Assembly: GCA_035363115.1 (NCBI GenBank)
Contig: DAOSEM010000011.1
Coordinates: 62,001 to 126,000, forward strand
DNA length: 64,000 bases
From: Syntrophales bacterium
Lineage (GTDB): Bacteria; Desulfobacterota; Syntrophia; Syntrophales; PHBD01
Reading direction: 5' to 3'
Numbering within the stretch: the stretch's first letter is position 1; the number at the start of each line of letters is the position of its first letter. The translations under genes were made by a program, and so were the position numbers. Shown piece after piece: positions 18,762 to 26,278 of this stretch. A model generated the notes under the pieces. That model had not been told where the DNA came from and did not search any database. It was given only the letters and a program-made list of their open reading frames with translations.

Positions 18762-18923
18762 GGCTTCCCGGAGCGCGAATAGCGGCTTTTTCGGGGCACC
18801 CTGCCGTCGCAGCGCAGCGCCCGCAAAGTCATCTGTCTGAGCGCCCCTGGGCGCGAGTTATGACTTTGCAGCGGAGCGAGACGTTGCAGGGTCGAAAAAA
18901 CGCTTCTGAGCGCGAGGGAAGCC
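18762..18923. repeat. 162-bp imperfect palindrome
   Basis: The outer arms are GGCTTCCC and GGGAAGCC. Inside lie CCCTGC/GCAGGG and a perfect GCAAAGTCAT/ATGACTTTGC stem, with the self-complementary GCGCCCCTGGGCGC at the centre. It directly follows the first repeat, so the two may form one composite element of about 320 bases. It could fold as RNA or extrude as a cruciform. Confidence 0.7.
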
Positions 18924-18979
18924 CTGCTCCCATATACCAGCCCCCATTCGCGTCTGATTCTCTATAAAAAAGAAGAAAT

Positions 18980-19020
18980 AAGGAAAGGGGAGCGGATTTC
19001 AAATCCGTTCCCCTTTCCTT
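18980..19020. terminator. Bidirectional terminator between converging genes
   Basis: A 20-bp stem with a single G-T wobble, AAGGAAAGGGGAGCGGATTT paired with the following 20 bases around one C. It lies between the EamA gene (plus) and the VKOR-DsbA gene (minus). Confidence 0.85.
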
Positions 19021-19069
19021 TGCCGCAGCCGGTGGGTTCGTTCCAGTCCGTGATCGCGGGGGCAGACCC

Positions 19070-20155
19070 TCAGGCCTTTCCCCTTCTTGACTTCCTCTTC
19101 GGCGCCTTTTCCGGCGCCAGGGCCTTCTTCAGGGATTCCAGTCCCTGCCGGATCTCCGTCGTTCCCCGGTAGGTGCGAACATCCGAAGGGGAGTACTGCA
19201 CCATCATGGTCGGTGTGGAACTGATCTTATGCCGCTGGATGATCTCATCCAGGGCTTTGAAAGCCGGTTTCACGTCATGGGGAGACAGCCGGACGTGGCG
19301 TGCCTGGAGCGCCCCCGTAAGGTCGGCGTCCGATCCCGGGGCGCTCCCTTTCGCCAGGTCAAACAGCTGGCGGCGCGCCTGCAGGACGTCCCGATAGTCG
19401 TTCGCGGCCCGGACGGCATAGAGAAAATACTTTGCATAAAGCACGGTCTGCCTGTGAATGGGCATGTCCACAAACATCACCGTCGCCTGCTCGTTCTTCA
19501 GGACCGCTTCCAGGACCGGTTCCAGGTCCTTTTCCACGGATTGGCAGGGTTGACAGAAATAGTCCGTGAAGATGGTGACGGCGATCTTCCCCTTCCCGAA
19601 CGAGGGTACGGGGGATTCATCCGCCCCGTAGGCGGGTGTTATCGAGCCGGAAAACGCGGCTATCATGACCAGATACCCCGCCAGCGCCACACCGATCAGC
19701 GGCAGGCGCAGGTTCTTCAGAAACGGAATGACGGCCTCTCCGGGCAGGTACAGAAGGCTTCGCAGCATACCTTTATCTCCCTTTCCCCTGAACTCGTAGT
19801 TGACGACGTATGCCGCCAGCAGAATCCCCGCAAATGTCAGGCAGAACGGACAAAAGACGTCTTCCCGGACCTGGAAGGCGAGCAGGTGCACCTCCCCGCC
19901 CAGGGCGCCGGCCAGCAGGATCCGGATCAGCCAGGGCTGCCGCGCCAGGACCAGGACGATCAGGGCCGCCATGAATCCGATTCCCACGTGTTTGAGGTCG
20001 ATGCCGAAAAGATCGCCCTGGAGATAGCTGCAGTCGGTCTCGCAGAGATTGTAGTAAACCATGACTGCGATGCCTGCCGCGGCCAGGAGACCCGTCAGGA
20101 GGCTCCGCCAGATCGGGTTCTCGCGAGGCTTCACGGAGGCATTTTCCGTGGGCAT
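19070..20155 (-). CDS. VKOR-DsbA fusion protein (disulfide bond formation)
   Basis: 361 residues. The N-terminal half (about 20-190) is a VKOR-like four- or five-helix membrane domain with the loop cysteines NLCETDC and the active-site CPFC. The C-terminal half is a periplasmic thioredoxin-fold DsbA-like domain with FTDYFCQPCQ (CxxC) and a cis-Pro segment SSTPTMM. VKOR re-oxidises the DsbA partner with quinone, so the fusion would make disulfides in exported proteins on its own. The ATG after GAGGGAACGAA was chosen; an upstream ATG adds 45 unlikely residues. The tail RRGKA is basic. Confidence 0.9.
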   Translation of the reverse strand: MPTENASVKPRENPIWRSLLTGLLAAAGIAVMVYYNLCETDCSYLQGDLFGIDLKHVGIGFMAALIVLVLARQPWLIRILLAGALGGEVHLLAFQVREDVFCPFCLTFAGILLAAYVVNYEFRGKGDKGMLRSLLYLPGEAVIPFLKNLRLPLIGVALAGYLVMIAAFSGSITPAYGADESPVPSFGKGKIAVTIFTDYFCQPCQSVEKDLEPVLEAVLKNEQATVMFVDMPIHRQTVLYAKYFLYAVRAANDYRDVLQARRQLFDLAKGSAPGSDADLTGALQARHVRLSPHDVKPAFKALDEIIQRHKISSTPTMMVQYSPSDVRTYRGTTEIRQGLESLKKALAPEKAPKRKSRRGKA

Positions 20156-20354
20156 TTCGTTCCCTCGTTTGTGAAGATTGTCCATCTGAGGCAATGACGC
20201 CGGACCGGCTTCCGACGGGCGAGTTTTTTGCACGTTTTTTCGTTTTTGTAAAGTCCCCCCTGGCCTCGGGAAGTGCGATCCCGATCCCACAATTTTGTGG
20301 AAAAAACTCCCGATGTGTCTATAATCGCGGACCCGACAACCCGGAGGCCCCGTT

Positions 20355-21332
20355 GTGAATCCTCAGAGGCAGAAGGAGCGCGTGGCGCTCCTGTCCGTCA
20401 CGTCCAATTCCATCCTGGTGGTCATGAAGCTCGTCATCGGCCTCATGATCGGCTCCGTGTCGATCATTTCCGAGGCGATCCACTCGGGCGTGGACTGGCT
20501 GGCTGCCGTGATCGCCCTGTTCTCCGTGAAGACCTCCAGCCTGCCGGCGGATGCAAGGCATCCCTTCGGCCACGGCAAGATCGAAAACATCTCGGGCACC
20601 ATCGAGGCGCTTCTGATCTTTGTCGCCGCCGGCTGGATCATCTTCGAGGCGGTCAAGAAGATCCTGAACCCGGAGCCCATCGAGGCCATCGGCTGGGGTG
20701 TGGGCGTCATGTTCGTGTCCGCCGCGGCCAACCTCGTCGTCTCGGAAAGGCTGTTCAAGGTGGGACGGAAGACCGATTCCGTGGCGCTCCAGGCCGATGC
20801 CTGGCACCTCCGGACGGATGTCTACACCTCGGCGGGGGTCATGTCCAGCCTGGCCCTGATCTGGGTCGGCTCCCGCGTTTTCCCCGGTCTGGACCTGCAC
20901 TGGCTGGACCCGGCGGCGGCCATCGGCGTGGCCCTCCTGATCATCAAGGCCGCCTACGACCTGACCATCCAGTCGGCGCGGGACCTCCTGGACGTCAACC
21001 TGCCCAAGGACGAAATGGAATGGATCCGTGGCCGGATCCTGGAGCGGAAGCCCCTCATCCACGGCTTTCACCGGCTCCGGACCCGCAAGTCCGGACACTT
21101 CCGCTTTGTCGAGTTTCACCTCCAGGTGGACCCTCAGATGTCCGTGTTGAACTCCCACAACATTACGGAAGAGCTGTCCGGCCTCATCGAAAGGCAGTAC
21201 CCCGATACAAGCGTCACGATCCACGTGGAGCCCTGCGAGGGGAACTGCATCGACCACTGCCTGGAAGGTTGCCTCCTGTCTCCTGAAAAGCGACGGGAGG
21301 TTCAACTCAAGAACAGGGCGGCAGGCCGCTGA
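20355..21332 (+). CDS. Cation diffusion facilitator family transporter
   Basis: 325 residues with six transmembrane helices. Metal-site motifs are SEAIHSGVDW in helix 2, the HPFGHGKIE loop, and ALQADAWHLRTDVYTS in helix 5, followed by a C-terminal cytoplasmic domain (about 215-310) ending in a His/Cys-rich CEGNCIDHCLEGC. The family exports Zn, Fe, Co, Cd or Mn by proton exchange. The start is a GTG preceded by GGAGG. The Cys-rich tail could add a metal-sensing site. Metal specificity is not clear from sequence. Confidence 0.92.
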   Translation: MNPQRQKERVALLSVTSNSILVVMKLVIGLMIGSVSIISEAIHSGVDWLAAVIALFSVKTSSLPADARHPFGHGKIENISGTIEALLIFVAAGWIIFEAVKKILNPEPIEAIGWGVGVMFVSAAANLVVSERLFKVGRKTDSVALQADAWHLRTDVYTSAGVMSSLALIWVGSRVFPGLDLHWLDPAAAIGVALLIIKAAYDLTIQSARDLLDVNLPKDEMEWIRGRILERKPLIHGFHRLRTRKSGHFRFVEFHLQVDPQMSVLNSHNITEELSGLIERQYPDTSVTIHVEPCEGNCIDHCLEGCLLSPEKRREVQLKNRAAGR

Positions 21333-21509
21333 CTCCGCGGCGTGCGGGGGCGACTGCGGGTCGAACCGCTTCCGTCCTGCGACAGGCAAGGCAGACGTTC
21401 TTCCATCCAGGCGGATCATCCCGATTCGGCCTGTTCTCCCCACCACCTTCCCATGGCAAGCATGCTTCCGGCTGTGGTAATGTTCCCGAAACGAAACCGG
21501 GAGGGCGCC

Positions 21510-21746
21510 ATGGGAGGGGGAGGATACGGACCGATGTACGGAGGCTGGTGGATCATGCCGCTTTTCTGGATTGTCATCCTGGTCATCCTGTTCTTCATCC
21601 TCCGTCGCTTCATCACCCAATCCTGCAGCCGGCCGGGACCGGCAATCGATCTCGGGGCCGAGACCCTGCGGCAGATCCGGGAAGAACTTCGCACACTACG
21701 GAAAGAGGTCGAGGAGTTGAAGAAGCGCCTGCCGCCGGCCGACTGA
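21510..21746 (+). CDS. Small single-pass membrane protein with coiled-coil tail
   Basis: 78 residues. A Gly/Tyr-rich N-terminus (MGGGGYGPMYGGWW) leads into one transmembrane helix (about 15-33) and a C-terminal amphipathic coiled coil (RQIREELRTLRKEVEELKKR). It resembles short SHOCT-like or phage-shock-like membrane proteins but I cannot name it. GGGAGGG precedes the ATG. It lies 26 bases before the radical SAM gene, so the two may be co-expressed. Confidence 0.7.
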   Translation: MGGGGYGPMYGGWWIMPLFWIVILVILFFILRRFITQSCSRPGPAIDLGAETLRQIREELRTLRKEVEELKKRLPPAD

Positions 21747-21772
21747 AGCCTCATCCGAACCGGGAGGGCAAC

Positions 21773-22696
21773 ATGGAAGCGTCCTGGCTGGATCTTCACC
21801 GGCGGGGCGAATTGAAGCGGCGCATGGAGAGGGCCGTCCTGGCGCTCACGGAATGCCGCCTGTGCCCGCGGTCCTGCGGCAGGAACCGGCTGGCCGACGA
21901 GCGGGGCTGGTGCCGGACCGGCCGGAAGGCCCGGGTCGCCAGCTTCCATGCTCACTTCGGGGAGGAGTCGCCGCTGGTGGGAACCGGGGGGTCCGGGACG
22001 ATCTTCATCAGCTCCTGCAATCTCCTGTGCACGTTCTGCCAGAACGACGACATCAGTCACGGCCGGGAGGGAGACGACGTGGAGCCGGTCCACCTGGCGG
22101 CGATGATGCTGAGCCTCCAGGAACGGGGCTGTCCCAACATCAACTTCGTGACCCCCTCCCACGTGGTTCCCCAGATCCTGGAGGGTCTCCTGATCGCCGC
22201 GGACAACGGCCTCCGTGTACCCCTCGTCTACAACACCGGCGGTTACGACGCCATGGACACCCTCCGCCTCCTGGACGGCATCGTGGACATCTACATGCCC
22301 GATTTCAAGTTCTGGGACAATGAATGGGGGGAGCGGTTCTGCGGGGTCCGGGACTATCGGGAGCGGGCCTGCGAGGCAATCCGGGAGATGCACCGGCAGG
22401 TGGGGGATCTTTCTCTGGACGACGAAGGCGTGGCCGTCCGGGGCCTCCTGGTGCGCCACCTGGTGATGCCCGGGGGGGCCGCCGGCACGCCGGACGTCAT
22501 GGCCTTCCTGGCCGGGCTCTCCCCTTACACCTATGTGAACGTGATGGACCAGTACCACCCCTGCGGGCGGGGGGCGGCGGATCCCCTGATCAATCGCCGC
22601 ATCACCGCACAGGAATACGCCGCCGCCGTCCGCGCGGCCCTGGATTCAGGCCTTCACCGCCTCGATGACAGGGAGCGTAGGCGGCGTCGGCTTTGA
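21773..22696 (+). CDS. PflX-like radical SAM protein
   Basis: 307 residues. The radical SAM cluster motif is CNLLCTFC, in FISSCNLLCTFCQNDDISH (about 82-100). An N-terminal CRLCPRSCGRN segment with several cysteines is typical of the COG1313 (PflX) group, whose members resemble pyruvate formate-lyase activases; their substrates are mostly unknown. Later motifs include VYNTGGYD and YMPDFKFWD. GGGAGGG precedes the ATG. The basic tail RERRRRRL overlaps the convergent ferredoxin gene by 51 bases. Confidence 0.9.
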   Translation: MEASWLDLHRRGELKRRMERAVLALTECRLCPRSCGRNRLADERGWCRTGRKARVASFHAHFGEESPLVGTGGSGTIFISSCNLLCTFCQNDDISHGREGDDVEPVHLAAMMLSLQERGCPNINFVTPSHVVPQILEGLLIAADNGLRVPLVYNTGGYDAMDTLRLLDGIVDIYMPDFKFWDNEWGERFCGVRDYRERACEAIREMHRQVGDLSLDDEGVAVRGLLVRHLVMPGGAAGTPDVMAFLAGLSPYTYVNVMDQYHPCGRGAADPLINRRITAQEYAAAVRAALDSGLHRLDDRERRRRRL

Positions 22697-23428
22697 TGCC
22701 TCGCCCCGGATGGATCCGTCCGTCCCGATCACGACTTTCTTCAGCGGCACGTCCTTCCCCGCCATCTCCATGCCCTTCCGGACCATCATGGGCAGCCCCT
22801 GGCAGCATGGAACCTCCATGACGGCCACGGTCACGTCGCGGATCTCGTTGGCGGCAAAGATCCGGGCAAATTTCTCCACGCAGGGTCCGGGATCGTCGAA
22901 CTTGGGGCAGCCGATCAGGACCACGCGCCCATCGATAAAATCCCGGTGGAACGTCGGATATGCCACGGGAACGCAGTCCGCCGCCACCAGGAGGCTCGCT
23001 CCCCGGAGGAACGGCGCCGTCGGCGGGACCAGGCGGATCTGGACGGGCCAGTGTGCCAGGGCAGAGGACGCGCCGATGCCGACTGCCGGCCGGTCGGCCT
23101 CCTCGCAGGAAACCGTCCGGAGAAAGGTCTGGAGGTGGGTCCCGGGACAGCCGCATGCCAGGGGCTCCGGCGCCACCGCCTTTTCCCTTTTCAGGTGTTC
23201 GATGACGGCCTGCTCGTCGAAAGCATCCGCCTCCCGCTCGACGATCTGCAGGGCATCCCGGGGGCAATCGCCTAAGCAGGCCCCCAGGCCGTCGCAGTAG
23301 CGGTCCGAGACCAGCCGCGCCTTGCCGTCGATGATCCGGATCGCCCCCTCGGCACAGGCGGTGACGCAGAGGCCGCAGCCGTCACATTTTTCCTCATCGA
23401 TGCGGATGATTTTCCGGGTGGCGTTCAT
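22646..23428 (-). CDS. Ferredoxin-type iron-sulfur protein with extended C-terminal domain
   Basis: 260 residues. The first cluster motif is complete (CDGCGLCVTAC). The second reads CDGLGACLGDCP, where Leu replaces one expected Cys, so it may hold a 3Fe-4S or altered cluster. The C-terminal 180 residues contain further conserved cysteines (GCPKFDDPGPC, VPCCQGLP). Such proteins are often controlled by HcpR and sit near hybrid-cluster-protein genes; a role in nitrosative or redox stress is therefore inferred. It is divergent from an FNR-type regulator, with a perfect palindromic box between them. Confidence 0.85.
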   Translation of the reverse strand: MNATRKIIRIDEEKCDGCGLCVTACAEGAIRIIDGKARLVSDRYCDGLGACLGDCPRDALQIVEREADAFDEQAVIEHLKREKAVAPEPLACGCPGTHLQTFLRTVSCEEADRPAVGIGASSALAHWPVQIRLVPPTAPFLRGASLLVAADCVPVAYPTFHRDFIDGRVVLIGCPKFDDPGPCVEKFARIFAANEIRDVTVAVMEVPCCQGLPMMVRKGMEMAGKDVPLKKVVIGTDGSIRGEASKPTPPTLPVIEAVKA

Positions 23429-23489
23429 ATCGGTCGTTTCCTCCTTCTTTCTTTTGCCTCTATCATAAACACCTCTTTTCAGAACGTCT

Positions 23490-23503
23490 TTGACTTAAGT
23501 CAA
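23490..23503. promoter_or_regulatory. FNR/HcpR-type operator
   Basis: TTGACTTAAGTCAA is a perfect 14-bp palindrome of the TTGAC-N4-GTCAA class. It lies between the divergent ferredoxin and regulator genes, 24 bases before the regulator ATG, so it probably controls both and gives autoregulation. Confidence 0.8.
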
Positions 23504-23526
23504 GGACCGGTGGTATTTTTTCCGGC

Positions 23527-24225
23527 ATGGATAAGCCAGCCATTGATCCGGTCGGGAGACTCTCCCTGATTCCCCTTTTCGCGGGCCTGCCCCGACCCCA
23601 CCTGGAGGCCCTGGCGGGCATCACGGTGACGAAATCGTTCCCGGCGGGGTGCAGAATCTTTTCCGAGGGAGAGGAAGGCCGGGGCTTCTACGCGGTTCTC
23701 TCCGGCCGCGTCAAGATCTTCAAGCTCTCCCCGGAGGGAAAGGAGCAGATCCTCCACCTCTTCGGTCCCGGCGAGATTTTCGGGGAGGTGGCCGTGTTTA
23801 CCGGCCGGGGCTTCCCGGCCCACGCTTCGGCGGAGCGATCCAGTTCCCTGCTGTTCTTCCCGCGGGAGGCCTTCGTGGAGTTGATCCACCGGGATGCCTC
23901 CCTGGCGCTGGGCATGCTGGCGGTTCTGTCCGTGCGGCTCCGGCGGTTCACCCGCATGGTGGAGGACCTGTCCCTGAAGGAAGTCCCGGGAAGACTGGCG
24001 GCCTACCTGCTCTACCGGAGCGGCGATGAAAAAAAGAGCGTCGTCGAACTGGACCTTTCCAAGGCCCAGTTGGCGGCTCTCCTGGGGACCATCCCCGAAA
24101 CCCTCTCCAGGATTCTGACGCGCATGGGACGGCGGGGCCTCATTCGCACCCAGGGCTCCCGGATCACGATCCTCGAAAGGGAAGGTATCGAGGCCATCGC
24201 CACGGAAGGAAGCAAACTCGCCTGA
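23527..24225 (+). CDS. Crp/Fnr family regulator, HcpR-like
   Basis: 232 residues: an N-terminal cyclic-nucleotide-binding-type beta barrel (about 15-130, with GPGEIFGEVAVFTGRGFPAH), a dimer helix, and a Crp-type winged helix (about 165-225). The recognition helix reads IPETLSRILTRM; the E-x-x-S-R pattern is the one FNR-type proteins use on TTGA half-sites, matching the operator upstream. There is no N-terminal cysteine cluster, so it is not an oxygen-sensing FNR. In related bacteria HcpR senses nitric oxide. A hemerythrin gene follows by 28 bases. Confidence 0.88.
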   Translation: MDKPAIDPVGRLSLIPLFAGLPRPHLEALAGITVTKSFPAGCRIFSEGEEGRGFYAVLSGRVKIFKLSPEGKEQILHLFGPGEIFGEVAVFTGRGFPAHASAERSSSLLFFPREAFVELIHRDASLALGMLAVLSVRLRRFTRMVEDLSLKEVPGRLAAYLLYRSGDEKKSVVELDLSKAQLAALLGTIPETLSRILTRMGRRGLIRTQGSRITILEREGIEAIATEGSKLA

Positions 24226-24253
24226 AACCTGAAACAGGAAAGGAGGAGACCCC

Positions 24254-24796
24254 ATGAAGCCTATTGGACCCCTGATGTGGGAACACCGGCTCATCGAGCG
24301 GATGATCCGGGCGGTCAAGGTCGAGATCGAGCGAATCGCCCGGGAGAACACGGTCAACCCCGTCGCGGTGGACGTCGCCGTGGACTTCATCCGGACCTAT
24401 GCCGACCGGACCCACCACGGCAAGGAGGAAGACATCCTGTTCCGGGAGATGAAGAAGAAAAAGCTGACCCCGGAACACGCCCGGATCATGGACGAACTGA
24501 TCGAGGAACACCGGGAGGGACGCAAGACCGTGGCCCGCCTCGTGGCGGCCAAGGAGCAGTACCTGAAGGGGGACGCCGCGGCTGTCGCCACGGTAGTTGA
24601 ATGTCTCCGCTGGCTGACGGACTTTTACCCGAAGCACATCACCAAGGAGGACAAGGGCTTCTTCTACCCGATCCTCGCCTACTTCAGCGATGCGGAGCAG
24701 AAGGCCATGCTGGACGAGTTCTACGAGTTCGACCGGAAGATGATCCACGAAACGTACAGCCGGGTGGTGGACGCCTTCGATACCGGCCGGCCTTGA
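24254..24796 (+). CDS. Hemerythrin domain protein
   Basis: 180 residues. The di-iron ligands are in the expected order: MWEHRLIERM, THHGKEEDILF, EEHREGRKTV, then PKHITKEDKGFFYP. These proteins bind oxygen or NO at a di-iron site, or help repair iron-sulfur clusters. It lies directly downstream of the FNR/HcpR-type regulator with AAAGGAGGAG before the ATG, so the pair is probably one transcript with an oxidative or nitrosative stress role. Confidence 0.9.
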   Translation: MKPIGPLMWEHRLIERMIRAVKVEIERIARENTVNPVAVDVAVDFIRTYADRTHHGKEEDILFREMKKKKLTPEHARIMDELIEEHREGRKTVARLVAAKEQYLKGDAAAVATVVECLRWLTDFYPKHITKEDKGFFYPILAYFSDAEQKAMLDEFYEFDRKMIHETYSRVVDAFDTGRP

Positions 24797-24993
24797 TCGC
24801 GGACGGAATGCATTTGTCTGTCCGATACGGCGGAATCCTTCATCGACGGAGCGGACGAACTTCCCTGCCGGGCAAAATCCGAAGGGCGGAACCGGGTGTT
24901 CGCGAACGGACGTCAGCGACACCGCTCCGCCCTTCCCCCCGCCCCGGGAAACGAAGCGAACAATCCTACTGAAAACACTCCTGAAAATACTGC

Positions 24994-25051
24994 TTGACAA
25001 ATCATTATGATAAGCTCTAAATAACCGTGGTTACAAACTAACCATGGTCAT
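24994..25051 (+). promoter_or_regulatory. Promoter and operator of the tetR gene
   Basis: A perfect TTGACA (24994-24999) is followed after 18 bases by TAAATA. Overlapping the expected start of transcription is TGGTTA-CAAAC-TAACCA (25028-25044), merging into ACCATGGT. The 17 bases AAACTAACCATGGTCAT recur exactly at 25732-25748, after the tetR gene. Confidence 0.7.
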
Positions 25052-25089
25052 TCAAAAGCGGTCATCCTCGAGGCAGGGGCACGATCTGA

Positions 25090-25719
25090 ATGGGCATCGC
25101 AGAACGGAAACAGAGAGAGAAGGAGTCGCGATCGAGGCAGATTCAGGAGATCGCGGCGGAGCTCTTTTACAAAAAAGGATACGCGGAGACCTCCCTGGAC
25201 GAGATCGCGCGCCGGGCCGAGATTTCCAAGGCCACGATCTACCTGTATTTCAAGAGCAAGGACGACCTTTACTACCAGATCGTCGAGCCGGCCCTCGCGG
25301 AATTGAGCCGACGCCTGGTGAGCATCGCAGAAAACAGCGAAGAGCCGGCAGAAATCACCGTCAGGAAGATCATCGACGCCACCCGGGACGTCTTCTTCAA
25401 CGATCCCGGCTCGTATCACCTGGTCTCCCGGTACAATGCAGCGGAGTTCAAGCGGCTCCTGCCGAAGAACCGCCTGGACAACCTGAAGAGCCTGATGCGC
25501 TCCAATTTCCACCAGATGGAACAGGCCGTGCAGAAGGGAATCGACCAGGGCGTTTTTCATGATGCCGACGCAAAACTGGTCTCCATCATCCTGTGGAACT
25601 GCTTTATGGGTGTCATCCAATTCCAGGAAAACAGGATGGATTCGGAGAGGACAGATTATCGAAGGCCGACGATCGACGCCGCGGTGGACCTGATCCTGAA
25701 AGGGTTGAAAAGCAAATAA
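25090..25719 (+). CDS. TetR/AcrR family regulator
   Basis: 209 residues. The N-terminal helix-turn-helix follows the family pattern closely: ELFYKKGYAETSLDEIARRAEISKATIYLYFKSKDDL (about 22-58, read as two segments). The ligand domain ends DLILKGLKS. No ligand can be deduced. The gene is flanked by two copies of the same operator-like sequence, one at its own promoter and one before the repeat-protein gene 70 bases downstream, so it probably represses itself and that gene. Confidence 0.92.
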   Translation: MGIAERKQREKESRSRQIQEIAAELFYKKGYAETSLDEIARRAEISKATIYLYFKSKDDLYYQIVEPALAELSRRLVSIAENSEEPAEITVRKIIDATRDVFFNDPGSYHLVSRYNAAEFKRLLPKNRLDNLKSLMRSNFHQMEQAVQKGIDQGVFHDADAKLVSIILWNCFMGVIQFQENRMDSERTDYRRPTIDAAVDLILKGLKSK

Positions 25720-25731
25720 TTTTTTTATCGA

Positions 25732-25762
25732 AAACTAACCATGGTCATCAACTGACCATGGT
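25732..25762 (+). promoter_or_regulatory. Operator-like palindrome before the repeat-protein gene
   Basis: ACCATGGTCA-TCAAC-TGACCATGGT is a perfect 10-bp inverted repeat with a 5-base spacer. It overlaps the 17-bp sequence shared with the tetR promoter region. It lies 27 bases before the ATG of the small repeat gene. Confidence 0.7.
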
Positions 25763-25789
25763 AATAAAGAACAAGAGAGGAACTTTGAA

Positions 25790-26077
25790 ATGGAAACCAT
25801 GACGCTGGAATGGGGAATGGAGCATGCCTGGTCCGATCGGGACATGCTGTACAAGGGTGGACACACCATGGAGACGATGACCGTCGAGGCGGGAGCGGAG
25901 CGGGCCTGGTCCGATCAGGACATGCTGTCCCAGGGCGGATACGGATCGATCCCCGACGACGCAGAACATCCGGGCAGTGCCCCTCGGAAAGCCGCCACGC
26001 TCGACGTCGCTTTCGAGCGGGTCTGGTCCGACGATGACGTGCTTCCCGCAATCAGCACGCTGAAAAAAGCCGCATAA
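25790..26077 (+). CDS. Small acidic protein with three AWSDxDML repeats
   Basis: 95 residues with no family I recognise. Three repeats follow one another: ETMTLEWGMEHAWSDRDML, ETMTVEAGAERAWSDQDML, and a looser third one ending FERVWSDDDVL. The first two are separated by KGGHTM; a 20-residue Pro/Gly/Asp linker precedes the third. Many base differences between repeats 1 and 2 are synonymous (GAA/GAG, ACC/ACG), so the peptide seems to be under selection. No Cys, signal peptide or membrane segment is present. AGAGAGGAAC precedes the ATG and a terminator follows, giving a single-gene transcript under the TetR operator. A multi-core peptide precursor or a small binding protein are both possible. 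Confidence 0.75.
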   Translation: METMTLEWGMEHAWSDRDMLYKGGHTMETMTVEAGAERAWSDQDMLSQGGYGSIPDDAEHPGSAPRKAATLDVAFERVWSDDDVLPAISTLKKAA

Positions 26078-26108
26078 ACCCAATCTTCTTGCTCTCTCCT
26101 TACCCCCC

Positions 26109-26145
26109 GGCCGTCCCGTCGTAACTGGCGGGGCGGCCTTTTTTT
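26109..26145 (+). terminator. Rho-independent terminator of the repeat-protein gene
   Basis: GGCCGTCCCGTC pairs with GGCGGGGCGGCC (two wobbles), followed by seven T residues. Confidence 0.85.
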
Positions 26146-26229
26146 ATCTTCCAGGCACAAAGCAACGAGTACGAAGCCAAGATTGACACGTTGATCAATC
26201 TCCCGTATCATCCCGGCCTGCGAGGTGTC

Positions 26230-26247
26230 GAAGAACCCGGGTTCTTC
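26230..26247. repeat. Perfect 18-bp palindrome upstream of the cyclase gene
   Basis: GAAGAACCCGGGTTCTTC is fully self-complementary and ends 31 bases before the cyclase ATG. It may be a regulator site in the leader. It falls inside the longer open frame that begins at a GTG, which argues against that upstream start. Confidence 0.5.
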
Positions 26248-26278
26248 TTTTCCCCACTTCCGGAAAGCCGGTTGGATC

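Noticed and set aside
18605..18967. Open frames of 90-120 codons through the repeat cluster downstream of the EamA gene
   Set aside because: They run through palindromic repeat DNA, have no ribosome site and their products are low-complexity Arg/Gly/Pro strings.
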